From positions 4,973,451-5,037,450 of the forward strand of contig NC_084728.1 in the NCBI RefSeq assembly GCF_033807575.1: a stretch of DNA of 64,000 nucleotides. The letters are read 5' to 3'. The position numbers and the translations under genes are program-made. Each line of letters opens with the position of its first letter. Positions within the stretch are counted from its first letter, which is position 1. The stretch is from Cydia pomonella (Eukaryota; Arthropoda; Insecta; Lepidoptera; Tortricidae). A model generated the notes under the pieces. It was not told the origin of the DNA. It saw nothing but the letters and a program-made list of their open reading frames with translations, and ran no database searches. Positions 20,286 to 31,242 of the stretch are shown one piece after another.

Positions 20286-22721
20286 AATTGCACCCGCCCT
20301 CACAAAATAGACAATAACCATAACACTCACCATTTCAAACCCAGCCAGATTACTAAGTTAGTTGAATCAAAAATAAACGATGGAGACCTCAAAGGCGCTG
20401 CCCAACTTCTTTTTTCCAGCGACACATCTGCTCCAGACACCCCAGAAACTCTGACTGCCCTACAAAGTAAACATCCCCCGGCACCCGCAGTACCTGGTCT
20501 TCCCGATCCTCCTAGCCCAGCCTTACCATGCCTACAATGCTCGGAAGACGCAGTCCAAGCAGGCATTGCTTCATTTAAAAACGGCTCTGCAGGCGGTTTA
20601 GATGGATTAACACCGCAACACTTAAAAGACCTAACCTCAGGTATGCCTTGTGGTCCGAGTAATAACTTACTTGCAAGTATTACGCGTTTAGTTAACTTGA
20701 TGCTTGCAGGCAAAGTTAATCCTTCTATCATACCAACGCTTTACGGAGCTAATCTCTGCGCCTTGAAGAAAAAAGATGGAGGAATCAGACCCATCGCCGT
20801 AGGGTCAACCTTCCGCAGACTAACCTCCAAAATTTGCTGTAAGATTATCATTTCGGACCTAGAAAAAAAATTCCAACCTATCCAACTCGGATTCGGAAGC
20901 AAAGGCGGTTGCGAAGCAGCCGTTCACGCTTGCCGAACCTTCCTACATAGGCCCGAATGCGAGGTACTGCTCAAAGTCGACGTAAAAAATGCATTTAATT
21001 CGGTAGAAAGAGGCGTCCTATTGACAGAAATCAAAAAAAATAGCCCTTCTATCTATCCATACATGTGGCAGTGCTATAGCACTCCCACAAAACTGTGCTA
21101 CAAAAAAAACAATATCCTATCCTGCGTTGGCTGTCAACAGGGCGACCCTCTAGGGCCGGCCATTTTCAGCCTAGCTATTCACCCTATTATTTCGGCTCTA
21201 AACTCTAAATTCAACGTTTGGTACCTCGACGATGGCAGCTTGGGAGGCAACGCGAGTTCCGTCCTTAATGATCTTTCATTAATCATCAACCAATTCAAAT
21301 CTATAGGACTAGAACTTAACACAAATAAATGCGAACTGTATATCAATGCAGACACCTCAGATAAACTGCAAATCCAACAAAATTTCGAAAATATCTGCCC
21401 GGGCATCAAAATCCAGCAAAAAAACTCGCTCTGCCTCCTGGGTGCACCTGTTTTCGAGGAATCAATCTCAGATTTCATCAACTCAAAAGTACATAGTTTT
21501 ACAGAATTCTCGGACCGTCTACTGAAAATTAATTCCCACATGGCGCTCTGTATTCTTCGTTCCTGCCTTTTTGTTCCCAAATTTACATATTCTCTGCGCT
21601 GCAGTCCTTTATGGAAGTTTCCAAACATTACCGCATCAATAGATTCAATCCTCCACATTCAACTGGAAAAAATTTTAAATGTCAAAATAAATGATCGCCA
21701 ATTTCTTCATGCTACCCTACCGATCAGATTCGGAGGTCTCGATACCCGTCAAATATCAGGTGTCGCTTTACTCGCGTTTCTGTCCTCAGTACATAGTACG
21801 CTCCCCCTCGTAGGCAAAATCCTTACGCCATCACTCCGTGGTTTCGAGGTAGCGTACATGTCTGAGGCTGAAGACGCATGGAAAATGGCTTGCCCAGGAA
21901 GAGATCTACCCATTAACAAATCCATCCAGAGAATCTGGGATCAACCCATCTGTTCACAAGTACATACACACCTCTTAAATTCTTGCTCCACCAGCCAGGA
22001 AAAAGCACGCATCCTGGCTGTGGCGGAAAGAGAATCTGGCTCCTGGTTGCACGCTCTCCCCTCATCAAACTTTGGAACATTGCTAGACAACAATACCCTC
22101 AGGCTGGCTGTCGGTCTTCGCTTGGGATCCAATATAGTCACACCCCATCGTTGCCCCTGCGGAACTTCTGTGGACAGCCTTGGACACCATGGGCTGTCGT
22201 GTTCTAAGAGTGCCGGCCGCCTATCACGCCACGCCTGCCTCAATGACATCCTCCGTCGTGCCTTTGTCAGTGCCAACGTCCCAGCCATTCTCGAGCCACC
22301 TGGCCTCGCACGTGACGATGGTAAGAGGCCCGACGGAATGACTCTTGTGCCCTGGAGTGTTGGACGGCCCCTTATTTGGGACGCAACGTGTGTGGACACC
22401 CTGGCACCGTCTCACCTCGGCTCAACATCATTGAGAGCGGGCGGGGCGGCCATAGCTGCCGAGGCTGCAAAATGCCGCAAATATATAGCTCTCACTGACC
22501 GGCATATATTTGTGGCTTTTGCAGTCGAAACTCTAGGACCGTGGTGCCCAAGCGCTCATAAATTAATTCGGCAACTTTCAAAAAAAATTATTGATGTCAC
22601 GGGGGACCGTAGGGCTGGCTCCTTCCTCGCCCAACGGATCGGCATAGCGATCCAAAGGGGGAATGCAGCCAGCCTTATGGGAACCCTTCCACAGGGTTCT
22701 GACCTGGGTGATCTAGCTTAA
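20286..22721 (+). CDS. Non-LTR retrotransposon reverse transcriptase + restriction-like endonuclease (5'-truncated)
   Basis: One open frame of about 812 codons. The first Met is at 20643, but homologous-looking protein starts earlier (ITKLVESKINDGDLKGAAQL), and the frame is open back into the TTTA tail of the preceding copy, so no native start is present. Visible in order: GIRPIAVGSTFRRLTSKICC (fingers), motif A VDVKNAFNSVERGVLL, motif B VGCQQGDPLGPAIFSLAIHP, catalytic YLDD at 21222-21233, a CPCG...GHHGLSC zinc-knuckle near 22153-22203, then a PD-(D/E)XK-like nuclease with KRPDG (22323-22337), WDATCVDT (from 22377) and CRKY. This CCHC-PD-D-K layout is that of RLE-encoding LINEs (R2-group style), which nick target DNA and prime reverse transcription in the nucleus. 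The expected N-terminal DNA-binding fingers are missing. No stop or shift is seen in what remains. The exact clade is not assigned. Confidence 0.85.
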   Translation, partial: NCTRPHKIDNNHNTHHFKPSQITKLVESKINDGDLKGAAQLLFSSDTSAPDTPETLTALQSKHPPAPAVPGLPDPPSPALPCLQCSEDAVQAGIASFKNGSAGGLDGLTPQHLKDLTSGMPCGPSNNLLASITRLVNLMLAGKVNPSIIPTLYGANLCALKKKDGGIRPIAVGSTFRRLTSKICCKIIISDLEKKFQPIQLGFGSKGGCEAAVHACRTFLHRPECEVLLKVDVKNAFNSVERGVLLTEIKKNSPSIYPYMWQCYSTPTKLCYKKNNILSCVGCQQGDPLGPAIFSLAIHPIISALNSKFNVWYLDDGSLGGNASSVLNDLSLIINQFKSIGLELNTNKCELYINADTSDKLQIQQNFENICPGIKIQQKNSLCLLGAPVFEESISDFINSKVHSFTEFSDRLLKINSHMALCILRSCLFVPKFTYSLRCSPLWKFPNITASIDSILHIQLEKILNVKINDRQFLHATLPIRFGGLDTRQISGVALLAFLSSVHSTLPLVGKILTPSLRGFEVAYMSEAEDAWKMACPGRDLPINKSIQRIWDQPICSQVHTHLLNSCSTSQEKARILAVAERESGSWLHALPSSNFGTLLDNNTLRLAVGLRLGSNIVTPHRCPCGTSVDSLGHHGLSCSKSAGRLSRHACLNDILRRAFVSANVPAILEPPGLARDDGKRPDGMTLVPWSVGRPLIWDATCVDTLAPSHLGSTSLRAGGAAIAAEAAKCRKYIALTDRHIFVAFAVETLGPWCPSAHKLIRQLSKKIIDVTGDRRAGSFLAQRIGIAIQRGNAASLMGTLPQGSDLGDLA

Positions 22722-22852
22722 TATAAACATATCACTCATGTTACCCTTTTTTTTAGGTTTTAATTTTAGTTTTGTAGGTAGTTTTAATTTTAGGTTACAT
22801 TTTATACTAAGTTTGTTATTATTTAAATAAAGTATTTATTAATCTTTTGTTT
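22722..22852 (+). other. 3' UTR of the RLE-type LINE
   Basis: T-rich, GGTTTTAATTTTAG-like repeats ending AATAAAGTATTTATTAATC. It abuts a minus-strand CR1 tail at 22855. Confidence 0.6.
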
Positions 22853-22854
22853 TA

Positions 22855-22965
22855 AATTTTATTGCACGATATAAAATTGTACAAATGGCGGACTTAATGC
22901 CTTAAGGCATTCTCTACCAGTCAACCATTGGGTCAAACAGAAACTTGCAGTTAGTGCAGGATTGT
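22855..22965 (-). repeat. CR1-like LINE 3' UTR tail, copy 2
   Basis: The reverse complement of the 10390-10528 tail: ACAAATGGCGGACTTAATGC, CATTCTCTACCAGTCAACCA and TTGGGTCAAACAGA. Only the extreme 3' end was inserted. Confidence 0.75.
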
Positions 22966-23056
22966 ACACAATGAGAGGGAATATGAAACACAAATCAAGT
23001 TATTCTAAACAATATAACAATATTCTATTTATACACTTACACATATAAAAATAATA

Positions 23057-23105
23057 GCAATATATTTTATTTTATTTTATTTTATTTTATTATATTTTAT
23101 TTTGA
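23057..23105. repeat. (TTTTA)n microsatellite
   Basis: About nine TTTTA units with one interruption. Confidence 0.9.
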
Positions 23106-23140
23106 TAGGTACAATAACACATACCTACATATACCTACAT

Positions 23141-23604
23141 ATACAGGGTGATTCAGGGGACGTGAGCAGTATCAAGCCTGCATATTCAGTAAGTTATCAG
23201 TAACTGTTTCGTTCCAGTATTTGTGAGATTAACGTTAAATTATTTTTACTGTTCAATTTTTTTTTTATGACATGTATGGTTACCCTCTTTGTTTTATCCA
23301 TAACAAGTGACAAATTGAATGTCATCGGAGTCTGGTTAGTTTTGGAAAATCGTATCCCACTCAAGTGTGACATATTATTTTCTTCATAATCAAAGTGCTG
23401 TCATAACGGTTAAAGAAGTTTTATCTTTGTTAATTAAGTGTTGTAGGGTGTCCATGATTGTAGATAATCAAAATTGTCCTTAAAAAAAGTTAGATAACAG
23501 AAAAAAGCGTGATTGTTTTACTTAAATATGACGGTGAACGATTCATTAACATTTACTGATTGTGTAGGCTTGATCCTGCTCACGTCTCATGAATCACGCT
23601 GTAT
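23141..23604. mobile_element. Non-autonomous TIR element (ATACAGGGTGATTC ends)
   Basis: 464 bp with inverted ends of about 42 bp: ATACAGGGTGATTCAGGGGA at the left and TCATGAATCACGCTGTAT at the right, plus sub-terminal GACGTGAGCAG and ATCAAGCCT. There is no open frame of interest inside. The superfamily is not assigned. Confidence 0.75.
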
Positions 23605-23853
23605 ACACAACATACATACATATATACAAAGAAATATATATAATGTTATATTGTTATTGTAAATAAAATGGTTATAACACTTGACTTTTTAAAATTGCAT
23701 AGCTATTATTGATAGAACACCTAATGCTCGTCTATAACCTTATCTTCAACCGCGTTTGACGTCATGACATTCTGTTATTAATATACATAATCATTCCATG
23801 AGTAATAATCGTATGAGTGGAAGTGGAAATATCTAGGGTATATCAATGTTCAC

Positions 23854-24174
23854 GGCGGTGGTGGCCGAGTGGATCTGACGTCCGACTTTCAATCCGAAGG
23901 TCGCACATTCAAATCCTGACTCGTAGATACGAGTTTTTTGGAACTTATGTGTGGAATATCATTTGATATTCACCTGTTGTTCAGTGAAATAAAACATCGT
24001 GAGGAAACCTGCATACATCGGAGAAGAAATTCAAAGATGTATGTCAAATTCCCTACCCGCATTGGGCTAGCGTGGAGACCTGGATACTATAGCCCGAGCC
24101 CTCTCGCGCATGAGTGGAGCCGGTGGCCAGAATTGGGACGTTTATAGGCAGAATTACTAATATTATTTTATATT
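23854..24174 (+). repeat. tRNA-derived SINE, family 1, copy 2
   Basis: A full-length relative of 17056-17369 with A box TGGCCGAGTGG. The B box is GGT-less but carries ATTCAAATCC. The 3' block is decayed (GGTGGCCAGAATTGGGACGT) with an AATATTATT tail. Older than copy 1. Confidence 0.85.
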
Positions 24175-24880
24175 AATGTTACGTTACGTACAGAATAGCC
24201 ATGTTAGATAAACGTTAGACCATACAATAAGTATTTTTCGACAGGAGTAAGCTCTTAAAGGCGACTCAGGCCATACCTATATCAAAACTTGACATATAAT
24301 TTTAATTGCCAGTCCTAGAAAACAAACAGTAATCTAAGAAAATGTAGGTGTAACTTTAAAAAATGGAAGATTTATTTTTTATACATAAATGTCTTCTTTA
24401 ATTGCATGATTCTTTACGTAACCCAAGTCAAATCAGATAAGTTATAAAACATCAAATTATTTTGTTATTCAATCCATTCCGACTTTGAAGTAACAAATTT
24501 TATAGACATTTCACTTGATATTTCATCATTTTCAGTTGATATTTTTTTCATTACACAGTTGTCCAAAGTTAGGTCCAACTCTAGTATGAGAAAATATTAG
24601 TTACATGAACGTCATAATTAATCCGCCTCCCTTTAATTATAACACATTCACTTCAGTGACCCGCTAGGCGGGTTCTCTGTTCGTAGGCGTTTCCATTACA
24701 TACAGGTACCTATTTAACAGCGCAAAACATGTCCGATCTAGAATTTTTATTTTCGTTTTTATTGAAATAATGAAATAATTTATTAATGCATGTGGAGAAT
24801 GGGTTACAAATATTAGCTAAAATTGCTACTCTAGTAGTCTCACCAAACTCTACCTTTTCAGGCGTACATCATTTTAGACG
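24175..24880. other. AT-rich stretch, nothing recognised
   Basis: No coding motif, TIR or tRNA-like head. Confidence 0.45.
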
Positions 24881-24883
24881 ATA

Positions 24884-24906
24884 CACACACATACACACAC
24901 CCACAC

Positions 24907-24973
<67 letters not shown>
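24884..24973. repeat. (CA)n microsatellite
   Basis: About 90 bp, starting with interrupted CACACATA/CCCACA units and ending in roughly 28 pure CA dinucleotides. The histidine/threonine-rich frame across it is meaningless. Confidence 0.97.
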
Positions 24974-24974
<1 letters not shown>

Positions 24975-25274
24975 TATATAACATCGATTTGAAATAATTT
25001 AACTTAATTCTATAACTAACATAAATAAATTAAATTATATTAAAATTAAATTAACATGTCATACATTTTGCATTTTCATATTTCATGGTCGCTGTTAAAC
25101 AATTTAATATATTTAAAGAAAAATAAACGTATTGCTCTTTTTTGCATTAGAAAGAAGGATCGATATTTGTTAAATATCACTTTTGGAAAAAAAGTCACAG
25201 ACAATATGTAGCAATTATAAATCATATACGATTATTTTCATTTTTTTGCTTTCATAAGGACACGTTTAAATAAA

Positions 25275-25518
25275 AATAAATATTATAGGACATTATTACA
25301 CAACTTGACTACGTCCCACAGTACGCTCAGTAAGGCTTGTGTTGAGGGTACTTAGACAACGATATATATAATATATAAATACTTAAATACATAGAAATAC
25401 CCCTGACTCAGCAGGAACAAATATCCATGCTTATCACACGAATAAATGAACCAGGATTTGAACCCGGGACCATCAGCTTCGTAGGCAGGGTCACTGCCCA
25501 CTAGGCCAAACCGGTAGT
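25275..25518 (-). repeat. tRNA-derived SINE, family 2
   Basis: Minus-strand head at 25518 with A box TGGCCTAGTGGG and B box GGTTCAAATCC. The body and AT-rich tail run leftward to about 25275. The head is preceded by a poly-T/A run at 25525-25545. Confidence 0.85.
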
Positions 25519-25564
25519 CATAAAACAAAAAAAAAAAAAAAAAACAAAAAAGAAGAGGAATCTT

Positions 25565-25795
25565 TAAAAGATCGATAACTAAACTATATGTCAAAATTGA
25601 CGTTTATTTCGATTCCGCTGTGATCCCAGTAAGATCTATCTACGATATTTCTAACGTCAAAGTGACATTGGTTGCCCGAATCGAGCTGCTTCTGTCAAGT
25701 ATACGACATACAAACGATATCTAAATGAGAACTTATCTAAACTAGAACTTATCGTTATCGTATTTCGGCCGTATAATCGGCCGTATTTTTCTAAA
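25565..25795 (+). mobile_element. MITE family B, copy 1
   Basis: Core shared with 45618-45835, 53680-54215 and 63461-63735: AAAAGATCGATAACTAAAC, AAATTGACGTTTATTTCGAT, GCTGTGATCCCAGTAAGATC, AACGTCAAAGTGACATTGGT and AATGAGAACTTATC. The GGCCCGATTCGAAGAA terminal sequence is truncated here; the right side ends near CGGCCG. Confidence 0.7.
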
Positions 25796-26205
25796 AGCAG
25801 TTTTCAATAATTTTCTATAAAAACATACCTACGTCAAAATTGTTTACCTAATGTTACAAAACAAAGTATATTGTGACGATTTCGAACTCGTAGCTTTTAC
25901 ATCATATCTAAATTGTGCACTTATTTATGACGCTACTGGCCGTCTGAACTGTCTAAACAACTTCTAAACTGTGTCCCTCATTTTACTGCATTACCTACCT
26001 ACGGATGCTTTTTACTAAATTGTATTTTTTGCTACTTTGAAATAAGCAATATGTTTTATATGACGTTGAGCTACCTACTGGAAATATACGAGTAGGATGA
26101 ACTTGAAACATTATGATGTAATTTTTTAGAACGATTAATAGTATATAATATAGGGATTGAAATCAAATGAAATGTTATGAACATTGGCACGAAATGGAGG
26201 AATGA

Positions 26206-26517
26206 CAATCCCATCAAAAATATTTTCATGTAAAATGTTGCCAAGACGAAACCATAAGGCTCGCACTGTCAAAAAGTTATTAGATCTCTTGTAGAGCTAA
26301 GCTTCTAACTCTACGCTTGTAGCTAACCTAACCTAACTTTACAAACTCTAAACCTTAGTCAAAATATATGGCTTGGCCGTTTCGTTTAGATTGTGCAGTT
26401 AGGGCTTGTAGAGTTAGAAGTTTGGCTCTACAAGAGATCTAATAACTTTTTGACAGTGCGAGCTGTATGGCGTCTTGGCAACATTTTACATGAAAATGTT
26501 TTTGGTGGAATTTCACT
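26206..26517. mobile_element. Long palindromic foldback element
   Basis: Left arm contains TTTTCATGTAAAATGTTGCC, CGCACTGTCAAAAAG and AGATCTCTTGTAGAGC. The right arm carries the exact complements in reverse order (GCTCTACAAGAGATCT, CTTTTTGACAGTGCG, GGCAACATTTTACATGAAAA). Arms are about 110 bp with about 95 bp between. It is non-coding. Confidence 0.75.
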
Positions 26518-26569
26518 TATTTTTGTAAGTTGCTTAGGATAAATGCAAAAAATCCTGAAATATGTATTT

Positions 26570-26840
26570 TATTATTTGTAACAAGGAGTCCATATATCAA
26601 TTTTCATACCTGTAGCATCAAAATTTGCGGAACCCTCATACAAATTTTCATCCCCTAGTTTAAGGCGTTGAGGGGTTCAAAAGTTCCAAGTTTTGGATTT
26701 TTGTTGTTGTTTGTGAACTTATACTAGCTTACATACCAAATTTCAGCTTTCTAGGACTTCAGGAACTACTCTAAGAGTTTTGATGATCATCAGTGAGTGA
26801 GTCAGTGACGAAATCGGGGTTTTTTTTAGACATGAATAAA
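26570..26840 (+). repeat. Probable dispersed repeat
   Basis: Contains CATACCAAATTTCAGCTTTC and AGTGAGTGAGTCAGTGACG, phrases typical of a widespread insect intergenic repeat. There is no second copy in this window, so this rests on style only. Confidence 0.3.
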
Positions 26841-26904
26841 ATATAAAGTATGAGAGCTATGCAATTGAAACTTTTCATATTTAATAGGTTCACTATTGAC
26901 ATCA

Positions 26905-27172
26905 TAAATAAATAAATATTATAGGATATTATTACATAAATTGACTAAGTCCCACAGTAAGCTCAATAAGGCTTGTATTAAGGGTACTTAGACAACGATA
27001 TATATAATAATATAAATATTTATAAATAGGTACTTAAATACATAGAAAACACCCATGACTCAGGAACAAATATCCATGCTCATCACACGAATAAATACCC
27101 TTACCAGGATTTGAACCCGGGACCATCGGCTTCATAGGCAGGGTCACTACCCACTAGGCCAGACGGGTCGTC
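26905..27172 (-). repeat. tRNA-derived SINE, family 2
   Basis: Full-length minus-strand copy: B box (GGTTCAAATCC complement) at about 27108-27118, A box at about 27150. Body markers CAGTAAGCTCAATAAGGCTT and ATCCATGCTCATCACACGAA. Confidence 0.85.
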
Positions 27173-27186
27173 ATAATTCGAGAATT

Positions 27187-27432
27187 TTGTTTTTATGGGA
27201 TAAACCAAACCCAAGATCTGAGGCTTCAAAAAAACGACAAAGCGCTTCGAGAAAAGGTAGTGCCCTTGCGTCTCGCTTGGCTCGTCTTGGCGGAGGCACT
27301 ACCGTGCCTCTAAATAATAATCCGAGTGCTACACAGCTAGGTACTGTTGCTTTCAATGGATTGCCTTCGCCAGGGGCCATCGCAGTTTGCAACCCTCCTG
27401 AGATATGGGTATATCTTCAAAGTCTAACGTAG
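27187..27432 (+). other. Unrecognised GC-richer open frame, 81 codons
   Basis: MFLWDKPNPRSEASKKRQ... followed by a basic stretch (RKGSALASRLARLGG). No family is recognised. The opposite strand is also open for 73 codons, so composition alone may explain it. It sits right after a SINE and before a LINE fragment, which favours an unknown repeat over a host exon. Confidence 0.2.
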
Positions 27433-27773
27433 CCTCCGGCTGTGCGTGATTGATTTACGTTGTTAAAGTTCCTTTGAAGGATCTTTTTGTGTTGCCAAGG
27501 GCATACCTATATACCTCTTACTACAAGTAGCCATATTAATATTTTTGTAAGTTTTATTTGTTTTACTTGATATCTGACTTTTAAAGGGCTGGTCCAAAAA
27601 TTAGCATAATAAATAATTGGTCTCTTAACTTTATCCTGATATCTATATCATTTAAGCTACTAGGCCAATTGATATCGGGTTCATATTATATCGGGGATAT
27701 CTAATTCATATATAATGGTATTATATTGACACCATTCTAAAGTAAATAATGTACATTAAAAAAAACATCAGAT

Positions 27774-27925
27774 CGGATGGGATGGTGGAGGCGGATCTGC
27801 GCGAGCTTCGAGTCGATAATTGGCGAGAAGTCGCATAGGACCGAGAAAAGTGGCGCTGTTTTGTGTCGGAGGGCAAGTCTCATTTTGGGTCGCTGAGCCA
27901 ACGGAGTAAGTGAGTAAAAAAATAC
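27774..27925 (+). pseudogene. LINE C-terminal fragment, family L1 copy 2
   Basis: The plus strand reads VEADLRELRVDNWREVA, then a stop codon (TAG at about 27837) where the copy at 18243-18500 has Gln, then DREKWRCFVSEGKSHFGSLS. It is the last 50 residues only, followed by AGTAAGTGAGTAA. Confidence 0.75.
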
Positions 27926-28026
27926 ATTTTTTGGGGTTTTATTTATGAAAATGGTTAAAGTCTTAATAGTTACTATTATGTTTGGGAGAGGACACTGACT
28001 TTCTGTAACACAGGTTTTTACCTAGC

Positions 28027-28223
28027 TCAGTACCCCTAGTGTAAATAATTTCGATTTCGAAACGTCACGTACGCGTTTGCGTTAAGTCTCATTTTGTATG
28101 AGTTTTTGAACAGCGCGCCAAGCGGGACGTTTTGGAAAGTCAAAAATCTCATACAAAATGACATTTAACGCAAACGCGTACGTCACGTTTCGCTGTCGAA
28201 AATATTTACACTAGGGGTACTGA
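28027..28223. mobile_element. Palindromic MITE family A, copy 1
   Basis: 197 bp, ends TCAGTACCCCTAGTGTAAAT and ATTTACACTAGGGGTACTGA. Inner arms are ACGTACGCGTTTGCGTTAA and CTCATTTTGTATGAG with their complements. The centre is ACAGCGCGCCAAGCGGGACG. Copies also at 59263-59447 and 59710-59900. Confidence 0.9.
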
Positions 28224-28774
28224 AGTCAGGAACTTCAATCACTAAAATGTACTTACCTTAATGCCAATAAAAATTTATTTATTATTATTATTTATACTTT
28301 CTAGTCAGCTGTGTACAATTACATAGAATATTTTCGAAATCCAGGCCCTTCCAAACTGGGTGACAAAACTACATAACGTTCACGTTATCTTCAATAGACC
28401 AATTTTTTCACGTCAAATACAATTGCGAGTTCCAGAGGGTTAAAATGGGCGTTAGGTATCCAATAATAAGGCCGTGGGACCCTTTTGTAAAGGGACCTTT
28501 TTAAGTGTTTACTCATTCCCTGTTCAATCGGGCTTATTTATTTTACCCTTATCGAATCTTCAGCAAATAATGTTTTTGGAATCCGTAAGCAAGGTTTTTA
28601 TTGTTTTTTTTTTTATGACACTTGCTCGAAAAAGATGGGAGTTGGATTGCAAAAAAGCGGGAGGGAGTTTTCAGTCGTAGCTGAATACCGGATAGGTCTG
28701 TGCCTTCGATACCTAACGTTGTTTGAAAATGAAAACCAATGTTTGAAATGTCACCATTTTAAGAATTATTTTCA

Positions 28775-28865
28775 AGTGTGACGAAAAACATTGTCTATAA
28801 CTCCGGGAGTAAGAATATTACGAACTCGATTTTTACTTAATGTACTCCAGCCTGCGGTTGTCGCG
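28775..28865 (+). repeat. Dispersed repeat family Q, copy 2
   Basis: GTGTGACGAAAAACATTGTC and ATTACGAACTCG match 14115-14203. A family P hairpin follows 80 bp later. Confidence 0.5.
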
Positions 28866-28947
28866 CATCTAAAGATTTCGTTTCCAAAATTTCACTTACC
28901 TCCCTCGTTCCACAATGTACTATTAACCGAATGTTGCAGAAAGGATA

Positions 28948-29045
28948 GATCGTGTCATTCACGAAGACGCGTGCCTTAACTCATATTGCCATGTTCTTAA
29001 AGGTTAGATTCAACAAATCTGCGTGTCATCGTGTATGACACGAAC
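28948..29045 (+). repeat. Foldback MITE, CGTGTCATTC family, copy 2
   Basis: CGTGTCATTCACGAAGACGC at the left, GTATGACACG at the right. AAAGGTTAGATTCAACAAAT corresponds to 5155-5175. Confidence 0.6.
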
Positions 29046-29744
29046 GAAATAACTGCGGTGAGTGCGGTGAGGTAAACATCTAATTTGCATCTAATTTCTT
29101 CACCAGTCTTGTGAATGAAATGCATCTTTGTCATCAGTTTTTGAAGTAAGTAGTTTTTATTGACATTTTGTATAAGATGTGAATATCTATTAAAATTATT
29201 CCTTTCCTGTTTCCATTTGCCTGAAGAAACAAACATGTAAAAGGTATCCAATTATTTTAATTTCACGGAACCCTTCCGGCTGAATTAGGACCGTTGGCGC
29301 AAAACGCGTGTTTTGGAAACGCTTTCCAACTCAAAAATAATTATTTAGCTATGATATTAATTTGAATTTCCTCATAATTCTTTTTGTAGCATGGGGCAGG
29401 GAGGCCTGGGTCCTTAGCCAAGATGACAATCGGTTGCAGAAGACGAAACTTAAGGCTATACTTTCCATATATTATTTACGTTTATCTTAGCGTTTCGTTT
29501 TTTACCAATGTACCTTTGAGATTTGATTTAAACTTGTACCTAAATAAATGACGCCAATTCATGGATTTTAAGCAATAACAAAAACCTAATTTGCTTTATT
29601 TTCCATCCATCGGCTAAAGTAGGTACTGAAAGGTTATTTTGATCACACTTGCTAGGCAATGTGGTTTGTAAATTCTAAGTTTCGACCTAGGGCAGTAATG
29701 TACGTCTAAAATTAGGCAGAAGAGATTTATTCCCTTTTTTCTCA
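29046..29744. other. AT-rich stretch, nothing recognised
   Basis: No motif-bearing frame. Contains GGAACCCTTCCGGC at about 29267, possibly a fragment of an unnamed repeat also seen near 39966. Confidence 0.4.
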
Positions 29745-29868
29745 CGTGTGATATAAATTCAATGTGTGTGCCAACCGCGGTACAGGAATTACAAACTCGT
29801 GTTCATTAAGCCCTCGTCTTCAGCTTCGGGCGTCAATTCACACTTGTTTACCGCCCTTAAGAGCAATT
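29745..29868 (+). repeat. Dispersed repeat family Q, copy 3
   Basis: AATTACAAACTCGTGTTCAT, AAGCCCTCGTCTTCAGC and CACACTTGTTTACCGCC match the other copies. Confidence 0.5.
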
Positions 29869-29879
29869 CCTAGCTGAGC

Positions 29880-30065
29880 AACTTTTCAAATCTCGAATTT
29901 TTGAAGCTATGTTTCTGTCGCGCTGCGGTGGGCGGGAGCGGGAGCTATCTAAGTGTGAGTGCGCGCACACAGACGCGAGACTCGAGTGCTCGCTCATTGC
30001 GCGCCGTTCCGTCAACATCGCCCGCGAGGCGGACGGAATTTATCCTGCGCTGCCCGACGCAAGTT
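29880..30065 (+). other. GC-rich island with two overlapping open frames
   Basis: A region around 29920-30060 rich in CpG (GCGCGCACACAGACGCGAGA) in AT-rich DNA. Two plus-strand frames of 68 and 82 codons overlap here; neither has a recognised motif. It may be an unknown repeat or a decayed exon. Confidence 0.25.
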
Positions 30066-30171
30066 GTTTTTGTTATTGTTTTTTATTTTTATATTATACC
30101 TACTGTATCTATTAATTACCATATAGGTAAAAACTGCAAAAAAGAATGATGTCCCTGCTTCGGTCGTCGTC

Positions 30172-30311
30172 GTACAGTCAAGTGCAAAAATATGTATCGA
30201 AAGAATCGTCTCATAAATATGGTACTACGCTCTTATTACACTGGAATAAGATGCCATGGGACATATTTTTGAGTAAGATGTGTATACCCATATTTTAACA
30301 CTTGACTGTAC
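30172..30311. mobile_element. MITE with GTACAGTCAAGTG ends
   Basis: 140 bp hairpin, GTACAGTCAAGTGCAAAAATATG at the left and CATATTTTAACACTTGACTGTAC at the right, with weaker inner pairing. Confidence 0.8.
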
Positions 30312-31242
30312 CTACCTATCGGTTTTTGTAAGTAGCTATAAATATATGGTTAAACTACAATCTATTTAACTTGTAGTACGATGGGGCTAAACTTGGGCCG
30401 TTTTATTGAAGAACGTATCGCAATGACAATCTGGGTAAAGTATGTTGGGATAATGCCGGACAATTTTGGGCCCAATTGAGAGAACTCGTGAGAAAATATT
30501 TTTTCGAGATCTCAGCACGTGACAGACTCTTGGAAGTACGGAGCGAATCGTTAAATAATAACCGTAGATTCGGCCTGAATTTTGGTTATATTCAACTTAG
30601 AACGGTTTCAGTTTTGTACCTGTGTAAAGATAAGACATACGTTTTTTTAGAGTAACGAGTGTTTTACCATCAAGGGGGGAAACTTCGGATGGTGAAAAAA
30701 AGTTGCTTCTAATGAAAAGAGAATAAGGTATCACAAAGAAATAGGTCCGGTGTCTACCCTTCTCCAATGTATATAAATTACATTACAGCCACCAATAATT
30801 ACAAAGTTAAAAGTTGTCAACGAAAGTTTTCTTTTTTCGTATTTTTGTATCCGATCTTAACCCTGATACAAAAATTGGTAAAATTGTGGCTCTCAAACTT
30901 TGGTACCTATGTCATAAGGCAATTTGATAAGTAAACAATGTGCTAAGAAACCTCTTATTGTAAGGTTTACCCGAAATAATAAAGTAAGAAAAACCACTAA
31001 AATAATAGATAGGTTTCGAAGTTTTGACAATTTAAGATCTCGTGAACTGTACAGGTTTAGTGAAAGTGTAAATGTATTGTTTATTGAAAGGAATGTACTG
31101 GAAGATATTAAGTACTTAAGTAGGAGGGACAAAAATCAAAATAAAGAATAATCGTGCCCAGTCATTTTTAATGAAGGTCGCAAAAAAAATAAGAATCAAA
31201 CTTAGAAATCAAAAAGATTAAGTAGTTCTTTAAAAAGGTCAA
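30312..31242. other. AT-rich stretch, nothing recognised
   Basis: Overlapping 75- and 79-codon frames on opposite strands (30893-31151) have no known motif. Confidence 0.45.

Noticed and set aside
24786..24992. 68-codon frame with a threonine/histidine run
   Set aside because: It is the (CA)n microsatellite.
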